Source of the DNA: Rhodoglobus sp.
GTDB taxonomy: Bacteria; Actinomycetota; Actinomycetes; Actinomycetales; Microbacteriaceae
DNA length: 64,000 nucleotides
Assembly: GCA_025463515.1 (NCBI GenBank)
Contig: JAODAQ010000027.1
Coordinates: 1-64,000, forward strand
Reading direction: 5' to 3'
The first letter of the stretch is position 1. Each line of letters opens with the position of its first letter. This document shows positions 26,760-35,550 of this stretch, piece by piece. The position numbers were made by a program, and so were the translations under genes. The notes below the pieces were generated by a model. That model did no database searches, was not told the origin of the DNA, and saw nothing but the letters and a program-made list of their open reading frames with translations.

Positions 26760-26885
26760 CCAGAACGTGCCGCACTAGGGTCCGTCCGACCTCGAGATCC
26801 TGTTTCTCGCAGAACCAGAAGGCCCTGCCGGGGTAGCGTTGTACTCGGCGCAGGTGCGCCCGCTGAACAGGAAGACTCCCAACAC

Positions 26886-27614
26886 GTGCCAGAGTGCATC
26901 CACGGTCTCGAGATTCCGCTCTGCGACGCGTGCTATCCCAAAGCCCAGCCGGTCAAGCCGGTAGTCGCCCGCGTGACCCGTCCGGCCGCGCCCCGTGCGA
27001 TCCGCGGCTCGGTGGCGACCAGTTCGCGCAAGTCGATCGACCCGGCCAGGCAGCGGGTCTACCACGTCACCCACATCGGCAATCTCGAGGCGATCCTGGC
27101 CTCCGGCGAGCTCGGCGCCCGGGCGACTCCGCTCGTCGACCTGAGCACCGACCTGACCCGAGAACTGCGACTGACGGCCGAAGTGAGCGGCGGCCGCTCC
27201 GTTGCGGACTTCGTCTCCTTCTACCTCGCGCCGAGCGCGAACCTGTGGGACGACCTCCGTCGTGGCGCGGACGACGAGACCCGGTGGTCGGCTGCCGCGC
27301 GCTCCGCGGCCTCTGCCGACTTCGTCGTGCTCGTGACCACGGTCGCCGAACTCGGGCCGGAGGCGGTCGTGACCGACGGCGACGCAGCGGGGAGCCTCAC
27401 CCGGTTCTCGACGGGCGACGACATCACCCGCGCACTCACCAAGCTGCACGACAGTGAGGCGCTCGGCGTCGCGGAGGTTCTCGCACCGGACTCGGTGCCC
27501 TTCTCCTCGATCCAGCTCATCGGCGTGGCGAACGATCCCGTCCGCGACCGCGTGCGCGAGCTGACGTCGGCCAAGGTGGCGGTGTACCCGCCGTGGTTCC
27601 AGGCTGAGCTGTAG
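26886..27614 (+). CDS. DarT-like ADP-ribosyltransferase (DUF4433) with N-terminal Zn-type motif
   Basis: A 242-residue protein resembling DarT, which ADP-ribosylates thymidine in single-stranded DNA. YHVTHIGNLEAIL (His60, His63) and RSVADFVSFYLAPSANLW match the conserved NAD-binding and ARTT-type segments, and LGVAEVLAPDSVP supplies the catalytic Glu near residue 196. DarT toxins are usually coupled to a macrodomain antitoxin DarG; none lies on either side. The N-terminus adds Cys4, His6, Cys13 and Cys16, a likely metal site not in classic DarT. The GTG start follows AGGAAG. Confidence 0.72.
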   Translation: MPECIHGLEIPLCDACYPKAQPVKPVVARVTRPAAPRAIRGSVATSSRKSIDPARQRVYHVTHIGNLEAILASGELGARATPLVDLSTDLTRELRLTAEVSGGRSVADFVSFYLAPSANLWDDLRRGADDETRWSAAARSAASADFVVLVTTVAELGPEAVVTDGDAAGSLTRFSTGDDITRALTKLHDSEALGVAEVLAPDSVPFSSIQLIGVANDPVRDRVRELTSAKVAVYPPWFQAEL

Positions 27615-27650
27615 CTGAGCTGTAACTGAGCTTGTCAGGCGGCGCCCGGC

Positions 27651-27962
27651 TCACGCCGCGAGCGTGCCGATCAGACGCCAGACCGTGCTCGTCAGCGCAG
27701 GGTGCTCGAGCGCGATCTGGCGCAGCACCCGGTACTCCCGAGTCGGGCCGGGCCGCACACCGTCGTTCGCGCTGATGGCCTCCGCGCGCAGCAGGTAGAC
27801 CACGAGCTCGTCGACGCTCGGCAGCTCCTCCATGAAGTCCCACGGGTCCTCCCCGGCGAGCAGCCGCTCGTGCACGACGGTCTCGAGCTCCTGCGCCGCC
27901 TCCGCCCGCAGCACCTCCAGGCTCGCGCGCCGTCCCACCCGGTACTCGCGAAACTCAGCCAC
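27651..27962 (-). CDS. Hypothetical protein
   Basis: A 103-residue acidic, mostly helical protein (MAEFREYRVGRRASLEVLRAEAAQ). No family was recognised. The GTG start fits TAGGGT 6 nt upstream, which supports it being a real gene. It is convergent with the DarT-like gene and divergent from the acetyltransferase. It is not a macrodomain, so it is not an obvious DarG; a role as an unrelated antitoxin cannot be excluded. Confidence 0.6.
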   Translation of the reverse strand: MAEFREYRVGRRASLEVLRAEAAQELETVVHERLLAGEDPWDFMEELPSVDELVVYLLRAEAISANDGVRPGPTREYRVLRQIALEHPALTSTVWRLIGTLAA

Positions 27963-28038
27963 TCATCGACCCTACGTCGGGCTCCCGACGAGCCCAAACG
28001 CACCCGCCGGATGCTCGGCAACCCCATAGCCTTTAACC

Positions 28039-29349
28039 ATGAGCGACGCCCGCGACTACACCAGCCTGCCCATCGACGCGGTCTCCGCAGCCGCCCTCGC
28101 GTCGCACGACTTGCGGCTGGGACTCGTGGACACCGCTGACGCCGCTGCCTTCACCGCGTGGCTGCGCGCCGACCATCGCGGGTTCCACCTCGCCGAGGCC
28201 GGCGACGAGATCATCGCGGCGAGCCTCACTGGCCTCGCGTATCGCCGCACCACCGGGGTGTGGGATGAGAGCGCGCGGGACGCGGCATCCCCGGTCGCGA
28301 CCGTCAACTCCTGGACGGCGGGCATGACCGTCCCGGGCGGCAGCCGGATCGAGGCGTGGGCGATCAGCTCCGTGACGGTGGCGCCGACGCACCGCCGCAA
28401 GGGCATCGCGCGGGCGCTGCTCGAGGCGGAGCTGCGCACGGCTGCGGCGCTGGGCATCCCGCTCGCCACCCTGACCGTCAGCGAGTCGACGATCTACGGC
28501 CGCTTCGGCTTCGCCCCGGCCGCGTTCGCCAACGAGCTGACCATCGACACCCGCCGTGCCGCGTGGACCGGGCCCGCCAGCCCCGGGCGCCTGCACTTCT
28601 TGACCGCCGCCGAGTTCCGTGCGGAGCTTCCGGCTCTGCACGAGCGGATCCGCGCGACCGGTGTCGGCCAGCTCGACGCGTGGGACCTGCGCTGGGACGC
28701 CCTCGCCGGCCTCATCACGGAGGACAAGGAGCGCGCCAAGAACCTGCGGGCGATCCGCTACGACGACGCCGACGGAGCGCTGCGCGGTCTCGCGCTGTAC
28801 CGCGTCTCGGGCGGGGATCCTGATTTCGCGGCCCACACCCTCACAGTCGAGTACTTGGCGAGCGAGACGGATGACGCCTACGCCGCCCTCTGGCGCTACC
28901 TTCTCGAGGTCGACCTGGTGAGCATGGTCAAGGCCTTCGACCGCCCCGTGGACGAGCCGCTCGTGTGGCAGGTCGCTGACATGCGCGCCGTCAAGCAGGC
29001 GCCCTACGACCACGTGTGGACGCGCATCCTCGACGTGCCGCGCGCGCTGTCCGCCCGCAGCTACGCAGCGCCGCTCGAGACGGTGATCGAGGTCTCCGAC
29101 GACCTGGACTTCACCGCGGGCCGCTATTCCCTGTCGATCGCGGACGGCGCGGCAGTCATCGAGCGAACGGATGCCCCGGCCGACCTCGCCCTGCGCATCA
29201 ACGAGCTCTCCGCCCTGCACCTGGGCGGAGTCTCGGCCGCGGCCCTGACTGCGGCCGGCCGGATCACCGAACTGCGCGCCGGCGCGGCCGCGGCCCTGGA
29301 GCTCGCCTTCCGGACCAGTAGAGCGCCCTGGCTCTCGTTCTGGTTCTAG
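28039..29349 (+). CDS. Eis-like GNAT N-acetyltransferase
   Basis: A 436-residue acetyltransferase built like mycobacterial Eis: an N-terminal GNAT domain with the acetyl-CoA loop VAPTHRRKGIARALL (about residue 115-130) and YGRFGFAPA, a second GNAT-like domain, and a C-terminal sterol-carrier-like domain. The final residues WLSFWF leave a C-terminal aromatic carboxylate, which acts as the catalytic base in Eis enzymes. Eis proteins acetylate amines, including aminoglycosides; the substrate here is not known. The ATG fits TAGCCT 6 nt upstream. Confidence 0.87.
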   Translation: MSDARDYTSLPIDAVSAAALASHDLRLGLVDTADAAAFTAWLRADHRGFHLAEAGDEIIAASLTGLAYRRTTGVWDESARDAASPVATVNSWTAGMTVPGGSRIEAWAISSVTVAPTHRRKGIARALLEAELRTAAALGIPLATLTVSESTIYGRFGFAPAAFANELTIDTRRAAWTGPASPGRLHFLTAAEFRAELPALHERIRATGVGQLDAWDLRWDALAGLITEDKERAKNLRAIRYDDADGALRGLALYRVSGGDPDFAAHTLTVEYLASETDDAYAALWRYLLEVDLVSMVKAFDRPVDEPLVWQVADMRAVKQAPYDHVWTRILDVPRALSARSYAAPLETVIEVSDDLDFTAGRYSLSIADGAAVIERTDAPADLALRINELSALHLGGVSAAALTAAGRITELRAGAAAALELAFRTSRAPWLSFWF

Positions 29350-29393
29350 ATCTCCCGGGAATTCCGAGTCACCCGCCCGTGGTTGTTCCGACC

Positions 29394-30428
29394 ATGCGCG
29401 CCATCGTCTACTCCCGCCCCGGTGATTCCTCCGTCCTCGAGCTCGTCGACCGCGACGTGCCTGAACCCGGACCGGGGGAGGTGCGCGTCCGGGTTGTCGT
29501 CTCCGGCGTGAATCCCACCGACTGGAAGTCGCGCAAGGGATCGAGCACGGTGCCGACCGAGGCCCAGGAGACTGTTCCCAACCAGGACGGCTCCGGCGTG
29601 ATCGACGCCGTGGGTTCCGGTGTGACCTCGTTCGCCCCGGGTGACCGGGTGTGGCTCGGCATCTCCGGCTGGCAGCGCCCCACCGGCGGCACGGCGCAGG
29701 AGTACACGATCGCCCTCGAGTCGCGCGTCTTCGCCCTGCCCGAGGAGGCCGACTTCGACCTGGGCGCGAGCCTCGGCGTGCCGGCGGTCACGGCGCACCG
29801 CGCGCTCACGGTGGGCGAACTGCTTCCGAACCGGCTCGCGAAGGGCTCGCTCACGGGACGCCACGTGCTCATCGCCGGGGGAGCCGGCGCTGTCGGCCAC
29901 GCCGCCATCCAGCTCGCGCGCTGGGCCGGCGCGAACGTCATCACCACGGTCAGCTCGCCGGCGAAGGCTGCGCTCGCGCGCGATGCCGGGGCCCACCATG
30001 TGATCAACTACCGCGATGCCGACGTGATCGAGCAGATCCGCGCGATCGCCCCCGACGGCGTCGACCACGTGGTCGAGGTCGCGGCATCCGCCAACTCGGC
30101 CCTCGACCTCGCCGTCGCAAAGCCGCGCGCGACGATCGCCTCCTACGCGAACGATCGCGGCGGCCCCGTCACCATCGACGTCGGTGCGAGCATGCGCCTC
30201 AACATCCGCTACCAGTGGGTGCTGATCTACACGATGGGCGCGGACCCGTGGCGGGCCGCGGGCGAAGACATCTTCGCAGCGCTCAAGGATGCCGCTCTGC
30301 CGATCGGCGTCGGTGCCGGAATGCCGCTGCACCGGTTCCCGCTCGAGCAGACCGCCGCCGCGCACGATGCAGTGGAAGGCGACGCGATCGGCAAAGTGCT
30401 GATCGACGTAGCGCCAGCGTTGGGCTAG
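29394..30428 (+). CDS. Zinc-free alcohol dehydrogenase/quinone oxidoreductase (MDR family)
   Basis: A 344-residue NADPH-dependent medium-chain reductase. The N-terminal catalytic domain has VVSGVNPTDWKSRKG and GSGVIDAVGSGVTSFAPGDRV, and the Rossmann domain has HVLIAGGAGAVGHAAIQLA. The zinc-ligand cysteines of alcohol dehydrogenases are absent, which points to quinone reductase-like activity. The ATG at 29394 begins MRAIVYSRPG as in homologues; a GTG at 29379 would add five residues. The next gene starts 15 bp after the stop. Confidence 0.88.
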   Translation: MRAIVYSRPGDSSVLELVDRDVPEPGPGEVRVRVVVSGVNPTDWKSRKGSSTVPTEAQETVPNQDGSGVIDAVGSGVTSFAPGDRVWLGISGWQRPTGGTAQEYTIALESRVFALPEEADFDLGASLGVPAVTAHRALTVGELLPNRLAKGSLTGRHVLIAGGAGAVGHAAIQLARWAGANVITTVSSPAKAALARDAGAHHVINYRDADVIEQIRAIAPDGVDHVVEVAASANSALDLAVAKPRATIASYANDRGGPVTIDVGASMRLNIRYQWVLIYTMGADPWRAAGEDIFAALKDAALPIGVGAGMPLHRFPLEQTAAAHDAVEGDAIGKVLIDVAPALG

Positions 30429-30443
30429 CGCTATACCTGTCTC

Positions 30444-30902
30444 ATGTACATCGCCCTCGTGCTCCTGCAGACGCTGATCCTGCCCGTCGTCTCCGGAATC
30501 GTCGAGCTGATCGTGGCCCCCAGCGACCCGATCCCGGTGTTCGGCCGCTGGTTCCTGTTCTGGGGCGTCGGCACCCGGCTGCTGGTCGCCGGGGCGAGCC
30601 AGGTCGTGCGCCCGCAGTTCACGGTGCAGAACATCCTGGGCTCGCCCAACGACGGCGCCGCGCAGATCGCCCAGGAGCTCGGGTTCGCGAACCTCTCCTT
30701 CGGCGTGCTGGGAATCGTAGGCTTCTTCGTCCCCGGCTGGGATGTGCCCGCCGCCATCGCAGGCGGTCTCTTCCTGGGCCTAGCGGGCTTCCGCCATCTC
30801 CCGAAGAAGCACCCGAACCTCAAGGAGAGCGTCGCCACCTGGAGCGACCTGCTGATCTTCGCCGTTATGGCGGTCTTCGTGGTGTGGTCGCTTTTGCACT
30901 GA
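30444..30902 (+). CDS. DUF6790-like membrane protein
   Basis: A 152-residue protein with about four hydrophobic segments. Landmarks FGRWFLFWGVGTRLLVAGASQ, GSPNDGAAQIAQELGFANLSFGVLG and a final WSDLLIFAVMAVFVVW resemble DUF6790 proteins, whose function is unknown. It follows the reductase closely and may be cotranscribed. Confidence 0.72.
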   Translation: MYIALVLLQTLILPVVSGIVELIVAPSDPIPVFGRWFLFWGVGTRLLVAGASQVVRPQFTVQNILGSPNDGAAQIAQELGFANLSFGVLGIVGFFVPGWDVPAAIAGGLFLGLAGFRHLPKKHPNLKESVATWSDLLIFAVMAVFVVWSLLH

Positions 30903-30921
30903 GCGCCCCTCCCGCGCCGCG

Positions 30922-32280
30922 CTAGAGCACGCGGGCCAACTCCTTAGCCGCCTCCTTCCACGCGAGGCTCTTGCTCATCAACTCGATCGGCGGCACCTCG
31001 CCGCCCAGGCGCGACTCAATCCAGTACCGATCACCCTTTCGTCGTATTCGCAATGTGTTGTTGTGCAGGAACATGTGATGGAACCGGCAGAGCAGCACGC
31101 CGTCGCAGATATCGGTCCTGCCTCCGTCTTGCTCCCACTCGTTGATGTGATGCGTCTCGCACTGTGAGGGCGGCCGATTGCAGCCGCCGACAATGCACCC
31201 ACCGTCTCGGGCGGCGAGAGCGATGCGCTGTGCGGCGCTGAAGTTGCGCCGCTTGCGACCGAGGGTGAGGGGCTGGCCGTTCTCATGACGTATGCCGAGG
31301 ACCCCGGTGTCGCACAGCTGCCGTTCGATGGTCTCGAAACTCACCGGCTCGTTGCTGCTCTCGAGATACCCGTTGCCTCGACGCTGGAGGCTGGACTCCG
31401 TGACGATCACGCGCACGGCCGGGCGGTGCTTTCCGAAGAGCGTGCCGGGGTCAGCGTCGATCGCGAGCCGCACCATGGCCACCAGGGCGTCGGCTGCCAG
31501 TTGGTCGTTGCTGCGCGGGTCGGCGACAAGCCGCTCGGCCGCGGCGGCCTCCTCTGGGTCGGAGAAGCGCGGGCCTCCCCGCCGCGGGCTCAGCACGTGG
31601 TCGAGCGCGCCGAGCACCAGTTCGCCATCCTCCGGGCCCAGCAGAAACGAACCGCCGATCATGCCATCGGGCCGACGATTGACGCGAACGTAGCGCTGGT
31701 CATGACGAGCCTTCTCGCGGTCAGCGATTCCACGCTCATCGATCTCGTCACGAAGATCACGAGCGCGCTTGTACAACTGATCGGCGTTGAGAGTGAGCGC
31801 GGCGGCAATGAGCTGGTGGGCCGCGCGAGTCAGGTCGGCGGCGGCGACTGCCGCATCGGGCTCACCCAGGCCGCGCCGAATCGCATCGGCTGCGTCGATG
31901 GAGAGCGAACCAGCCGAGAGTGCAACGCCGAGCGGGGAGTGCCATTCGTCTGGCGCGGCGTCGACGAGGGCAGCGCCGACTCTCACGAGCTTCGTGGCAT
32001 CCGTGCGCGTAGACCCGGTCACGGACTGCACGAATTCCTCAGCCGAGCGAAACCCCTGGGTCTGGGCGAGGCCGGAGTACCCGTGCTCCCGTGTGGAGCG
32101 GCCCTTCACCTCACCGGCGGTGAGCCCGAGCAGAGCATCCGTCGCCCGTCGGAGCTGGGAAAGCGAACGCTGAAGCTCCACGAGATCGGCATCCGCTAGC
32201 GCAGCGACTGCCGATCGAGAGTTCTCGACGTCAGGCAGACCCCGCGTTGCCGCGGCGATCGTGTCGAGAAGGGGAGTCAT
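30922..32280 (-). CDS. DUF222 (13E12 repeat type) HNH-endonuclease domain protein
   Basis: A 452-residue protein with an N-terminal helical DUF222 region and a C-terminal HNH nuclease-like domain (CIVGGCNRPPSQCETHHINEW, then CRFHH). The cysteines and histidines needed for the zinc/metal site are present. Mycobacterial 13E12 relatives are LexA-regulated, and a near-consensus SOS box lies 19-34 bp upstream. The ATG at 32280 has GGGAG 9 nt upstream; ATG at 32298 directly touches the box and is less likely. Its role in DNA damage response is inferred. No phage or transposon genes lie next to it. Confidence 0.85.
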   Translation of the reverse strand: MTPLLDTIAAATRGLPDVENSRSAVAALADADLVELQRSLSQLRRATDALLGLTAGEVKGRSTREHGYSGLAQTQGFRSAEEFVQSVTGSTRTDATKLVRVGAALVDAAPDEWHSPLGVALSAGSLSIDAADAIRRGLGEPDAAVAAADLTRAAHQLIAAALTLNADQLYKRARDLRDEIDERGIADREKARHDQRYVRVNRRPDGMIGGSFLLGPEDGELVLGALDHVLSPRRGGPRFSDPEEAAAAERLVADPRSNDQLAADALVAMVRLAIDADPGTLFGKHRPAVRVIVTESSLQRRGNGYLESSNEPVSFETIERQLCDTGVLGIRHENGQPLTLGRKRRNFSAAQRIALAARDGGCIVGGCNRPPSQCETHHINEWEQDGGRTDICDGVLLCRFHHMFLHNNTLRIRRKGDRYWIESRLGGEVPPIELMSKSLAWKEAAKELARVL

Positions 32281-32298
32281 ACATATATTCTCCCACAT

Positions 32299-32314
32299 TC
32301 GAAGCTATGTTCGA
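32299..32314 (-). promoter_or_regulatory. LexA-type SOS box of the HNH gene
   Basis: Minus strand reads TCGAACATAGCTTCGA, one mismatched pair from the perfect palindrome of imuA. TAGCTT occupies the same place inside the box as TATGTT in the imuA box, so both boxes would cover the -10 hexamer. Confidence 0.75.
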
Positions 32315-32320
32315 CGGCAT

Positions 32321-32350
32321 TGTGGAGAACTCGCCTCCACAGATCTGTGG
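32321..32350. repeat. Overlapping palindromes after ggt
   Basis: TGTGGAG (32321-32327) pairs with CTCCACA (32335-32341), and CCACAGATCTGTGG (32337-32350) is a perfect 14-bp palindrome. They lie in the gap between the ggt stop and the HNH promoter and could be a minus-strand terminator for ggt. Confidence 0.55.
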
Positions 32351-32360
32351 CGGAGAGGAG

Positions 32361-34124
32361 CTACCGCCCGGCCGCGTACCCCTGCGCGCCCCGCGGGTTC
32401 GCCGCGCCGAACAGGAGGCCGTCCGGGGTGACGCCCACAGCCGAGAGGCGCCCGAGATCCCAGTCGCCCGCGACGGTGACAGCATGCCCGCGCTCCCGCA
32501 GCTCCGCGATCACGGATGCCCCGAGCCGCCCTTCGACGACGGCGCCCCCGGGCACCCACTCGCGGGGCCAGAACGAGTCGGGGAACGCCGTGGAGTGCAG
32601 CGCGGGCGCATCGATCGCCTGCTGCGGGCTGTAGCCGCCGACGATCGTGCGGAGTAGGTAGAGCAGCTGCCAGGTGTCCTGCTGGTCGCCGCCGGGGGAG
32701 CCGAGCGCCGTGACGGGCTTGCCGTCGCGGAGGACGAGCGTCGGCGTGAGCGTCGTGCGCGGCCGCGCTCCCGGACGCAGGGCGGAGGGTGCGGCCGGGT
32801 CGAGCCACGCCATCTGCAGGCGGGTGCCGAGGGCGAACCCGAGGCCGGGGATGGCGGGTGAGGACTGCAGCCAGCCGCCCGACGGGGTCACTGACGCGAT
32901 GTTGCCCCAGCGGTCGACGACGTCGATGTGGCAGGTGTCGCCGCGCGTCTGGCCGGTGGGCGCGACCGGGAGGGCTCCGCCGGTGAGTCCGGATGACTCG
33001 GTGGACTGCGACGCGCGCAGCGGGGGTTGGAACGTGTCGGCGAGCCCCGGACGGAACTCGAGCGACGCGGCATCCGTAATCAGGTCACGCCGCGACGCGG
33101 CGTACTCGGCCGACAGCAGCTCGTCGAGCGGCACCGACGTATCGCCGTACCAGGCGTCGCGGTCGGCGAGGGCGAGCTTCTCGGCCTCGAGGATGGTGTG
33201 CGCGCCGAGGGCCGTCGAGGGGTCGAGCCGGGCATCCTCGAAGCCGTCAAGGATGCCGAGCATCTGCAGTAGTGCAGGTCCCTGGCCCCACGCGCCCGAC
33301 TTCGCGATGACGTGCCCCCGGAACTCCGCGGTCACCGCGGGCTCCCACGTGGCGCGGAACTGCTCGAGGTCGGCCCGGCGGATCACCCCGGCGTGGTCGC
33401 CGCCCGTCGAGTGCCGGTGCGGGGTGCGCACGAAGGTGTCGATGGCCTCCGCGACGAAGCCTGCGCTCCACGACGTCCGGGCGCCCTCGATGCGGTCCTC
33501 CCGGGTCGAGCCGCGCGCGGCCAGCACGAGCCGCTCGTAGGTGGTGGCGAGCTCGAGGTTCGTGCCGATGGCGCGCCCGTCGCCGTAGCTCGACCAGAGC
33601 GCGTGCGAGGTCGGCCAGTGCTCCTCGAAGAGCTCCGAGACCCGCGCGATGGTCGCGCGAACAGCGGGCAGCACCGGATGCCCGTCCCGCGCGTACCCGA
33701 TGGCGTACTCCAGCACCTCCGAGAGCTCCCAGGTGCCGTGGTCACGCAGCAGCAGCAGCCACGCGTCGACCGCCCCGGGAACCGCCGCCGCGAGCGCACC
33801 CGCCCCGGGCACGAGGTCGAGGCCCTCCGAGCGGTAGTGCTCGATGGTCGCTCCGGCCGGCGCGGGACCCTGCCCGACGAGCACCCGCGGCTCGCCGCCG
33901 GCGACCGAGACGATGCCGACGAGGTCGCCGCCGGGACCGTTCAGGTGCGGCTCGACGACGTGGAGGACGAAGGCCCCGGCCACGATGGCATCGAACGCGT
34001 TGCCGCCGCGCTCGAGCACGGACTGCGCCGACGCAGTGGCTAGCCAGTGCGTCGAGGCGGCCATGCCGAAGCTGCCGGTGAGTGTGGGGCGAGTGGTGAA
34101 CGCGGCTGGCGGAGTGAAAGTCAT
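32361..34124 (-). CDS. ggt: Gamma-glutamyltransferase family protein
   Basis: A 587-residue Ntn-hydrolase predicted to self-cleave into two subunits and act on gamma-glutamyl peptides. The cleavage/catalytic threonine lies in RGDTCHIDVVDRWGNIAS. Upstream parts include GGNAFDAIVAGAFVLHVVEPHLNGPGGD and PGAVDAWLLLL, downstream PTLVLRDGKPVTALGSPGGDQQ. No signal peptide is evident, and since the host makes mycothiol rather than glutathione the substrate may differ. The ATG fits TAGCCT 7 nt upstream. It starts 26 bp from the glutaredoxin-like gene, in the same orientation. Confidence 0.9.
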   Translation of the reverse strand: MTFTPPAAFTTRPTLTGSFGMAASTHWLATASAQSVLERGGNAFDAIVAGAFVLHVVEPHLNGPGGDLVGIVSVAGGEPRVLVGQGPAPAGATIEHYRSEGLDLVPGAGALAAAVPGAVDAWLLLLRDHGTWELSEVLEYAIGYARDGHPVLPAVRATIARVSELFEEHWPTSHALWSSYGDGRAIGTNLELATTYERLVLAARGSTREDRIEGARTSWSAGFVAEAIDTFVRTPHRHSTGGDHAGVIRRADLEQFRATWEPAVTAEFRGHVIAKSGAWGQGPALLQMLGILDGFEDARLDPSTALGAHTILEAEKLALADRDAWYGDTSVPLDELLSAEYAASRRDLITDAASLEFRPGLADTFQPPLRASQSTESSGLTGGALPVAPTGQTRGDTCHIDVVDRWGNIASVTPSGGWLQSSPAIPGLGFALGTRLQMAWLDPAAPSALRPGARPRTTLTPTLVLRDGKPVTALGSPGGDQQDTWQLLYLLRTIVGGYSPQQAIDAPALHSTAFPDSFWPREWVPGGAVVEGRLGASVIAELRERGHAVTVAGDWDLGRLSAVGVTPDGLLFGAANPRGAQGYAAGR

Positions 34125-34149
34125 CCTTTCGAGGCTAACCCCGAATCAG

Positions 34150-34407
34150 CTAGACGAGCGCTCCGACTTCGCGCAGCTTCGTCTCGAGGTCGGCATTGCT
34201 GGGCTCCACCTGGTGCGATCCGTCCGGGAAGACGATGACCGGGATGTTCGTGCGCCCGCTGATCGCCAGGGCGGCGTTCGCGCCCTCGACGACGGCGTCG
34301 ACATCCACGTAGGTGTACGCGATCTCATGGGCGTCGATCACGCCCTTGGCGCGGCGGCAGTCGATGCACCAGTCGGCGCCGTACATGGTGATCTCGGGGG
34401 AAGTCAT
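34150..34407 (-). CDS. Glutaredoxin-like (mycoredoxin/NrdH-type) protein
   Basis: An 85-residue thioredoxin-fold protein with the redox motif WCIDC near residue 13 and NIPVIVFPDGSH later (the cis-Pro strand). Size and CxxC motif fit the actinobacterial glutaredoxin-like proteins that act with mycothiol or with ribonucleotide reductase. The ATG fits TAGCCT 6 nt upstream. The substrate is not clear. Confidence 0.87.
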   Translation of the reverse strand: MTSPEITMYGADWCIDCRRAKGVIDAHEIAYTYVDVDAVVEGANAALAISGRTNIPVIVFPDGSHQVEPSNADLETKLREVGALV

Positions 34408-34427
34408 CCCTCAAGGCTAAGCGTGTC

Positions 34428-35345
34428 CTAGGTGTCACACGCGATCCCGTCCCCGTCGCGGTCCAGTTCGTAGATGTCGGTGCCCACGATGTAGACCGGT
34501 CCGCTCACATACGCGGGGCCGTTTCCGCTCCCGCCCGCGCAGTCGACGTCGCTCGCGATCGGGACGCAGGCGCCCGAGTAGTTGCCGTCGCACCCCGACC
34601 CAGCGTCGGCGAACGGGACGGGCGCAGCGGGCGGCGGCTCGACGTAGGTGCCGTTGGAGGTCACTTGGGAGACGGGCGGAACGCTGATCACATCGCTGAC
34701 TACAGTCCTCTTGGTCTCGCGCCCGTCCGTCGTCGTGACGCGGTAGGTGATGGTGCGGGTTCCTGCTTGCCCAGCCGTGGTCACTTGCGTCGTTCCTGCC
34801 GCTAGGTCTGGGTCTTCGACCGTGGTCGCCTCGAACGGCACTGATTCCGTGACGACAACATCCTCCGTTTTGACGACCGGAGCGCGAGTAGCGGTGGGGG
34901 AAGGGCTCTGCTCCTCCGAGCCAGAAGTGAACTGCAGAGCTGAGGGCTCGACTCTCTTGGGCGCGAGGCTCCCGCCGATCCCGAGGGCGACGACAGCACC
35001 GACCAGGACCAGTACGCCCAGCTTGCGGGAGGGGATCATCGCCCAAGAGCGCTTGCCAGTTACCAGCACGAAGGCGGCGGTAAAGAACGCAATCGATCCA
35101 GCTGCGGCGAAGAATCCAGGGATGCCCGAGCTAATCAGGAACGCGGGCAGCACCAATCCGCTCAGGATGAGGCCCACCTTCGTCCAGGTGCCGAGCGTCA
35201 TGACAGGCGGAACCAGCGCGGGCGTGTCGGGCGAGAGTCTGCCGGTCCAGCGCGTGCCGTCCCAATATTCAAGCCTCCCCGGATTGCGAGGACTTGCATA
35301 CCAGGCGGCGGGAGGGAGCGGAGGCACACCAGTGGAGTCGTTCAT
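34428..35345 (-). CDS. DUF2510 - membrane - G5 - excalibur protein
   Basis: A 305-residue protein made of parts typical of actinobacterial surface proteins. Residues about 10-35 are DUF2510 (WYASPRNPGRLEYWDGTRW). About three hydrophobic segments span residues 48-130. A G5 domain follows (about 175-250; TRTITYRVTTTDGRETKR), which often binds sugars or accompanies peptidoglycan remodelling. The C-terminus is an excalibur calcium-binding module ending DRDGDGIACDT with paired cysteines. DUF2510 should be cytoplasmic and G5/excalibur external. The ATG at 35345 has GAAGAAGG upstream. Base composition is slightly lower in GC than its neighbours. Confidence 0.85.
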   Translation of the reverse strand: MNDSTGVPPLPPAAWYASPRNPGRLEYWDGTRWTGRLSPDTPALVPPVMTLGTWTKVGLILSGLVLPAFLISSGIPGFFAAAGSIAFFTAAFVLVTGKRSWAMIPSRKLGVLVLVGAVVALGIGGSLAPKRVEPSALQFTSGSEEQSPSPTATRAPVVKTEDVVVTESVPFEATTVEDPDLAAGTTQVTTAGQAGTRTITYRVTTTDGRETKRTVVSDVISVPPVSQVTSNGTYVEPPPAAPVPFADAGSGCDGNYSGACVPIASDVDCAGGSGNGPAYVSGPVYIVGTDIYELDRDGDGIACDT

Positions 35346-35451
35346 CGTTGAACCTTCTTCGGGTTGCCTGAGCGTACTCGTCGGCAACATCCTCGCGCTA
35401 GGGCGTTCGACGCCGATCGTGGGTTTGTCAGAGGGGAAGCGCACACTGCAT

Positions 35452-35470
35452 TAGCGAAGTCGATTCGCTA
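35452..35470. promoter_or_regulatory. Inverted repeat TAGCGAA / TTCGCTA
   Basis: Two 7-bp arms separated by 5 bp lie 107 bp upstream of the DUF2510-G5 start. This could be an operator or a small hairpin; no regulator is known. The rest of the 194-bp gap shows no ORF. Confidence 0.35.
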
Positions 35471-35520
35471 TCGAGCTGGACAACCCGAAGGAGCAAAAGC
35501 GAAATGTCGTAGTTCCGCTA

Positions 35521-35550
35521 GTGGCGGGTGAGTTCAGACTCACCTGCCAC
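35521..35550. terminator. Hairpin over the 3' end of pcp
   Basis: GTGGCGGGTGAG pairs with CTCACCTGCCAC around a 6-nt loop, with one G-U pair. The pcp stop codon (35542-35540) is inside the stem. On the plus strand it is followed by CCCTTTTCTTC, a better tail than on the minus strand. Confidence 0.5.
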
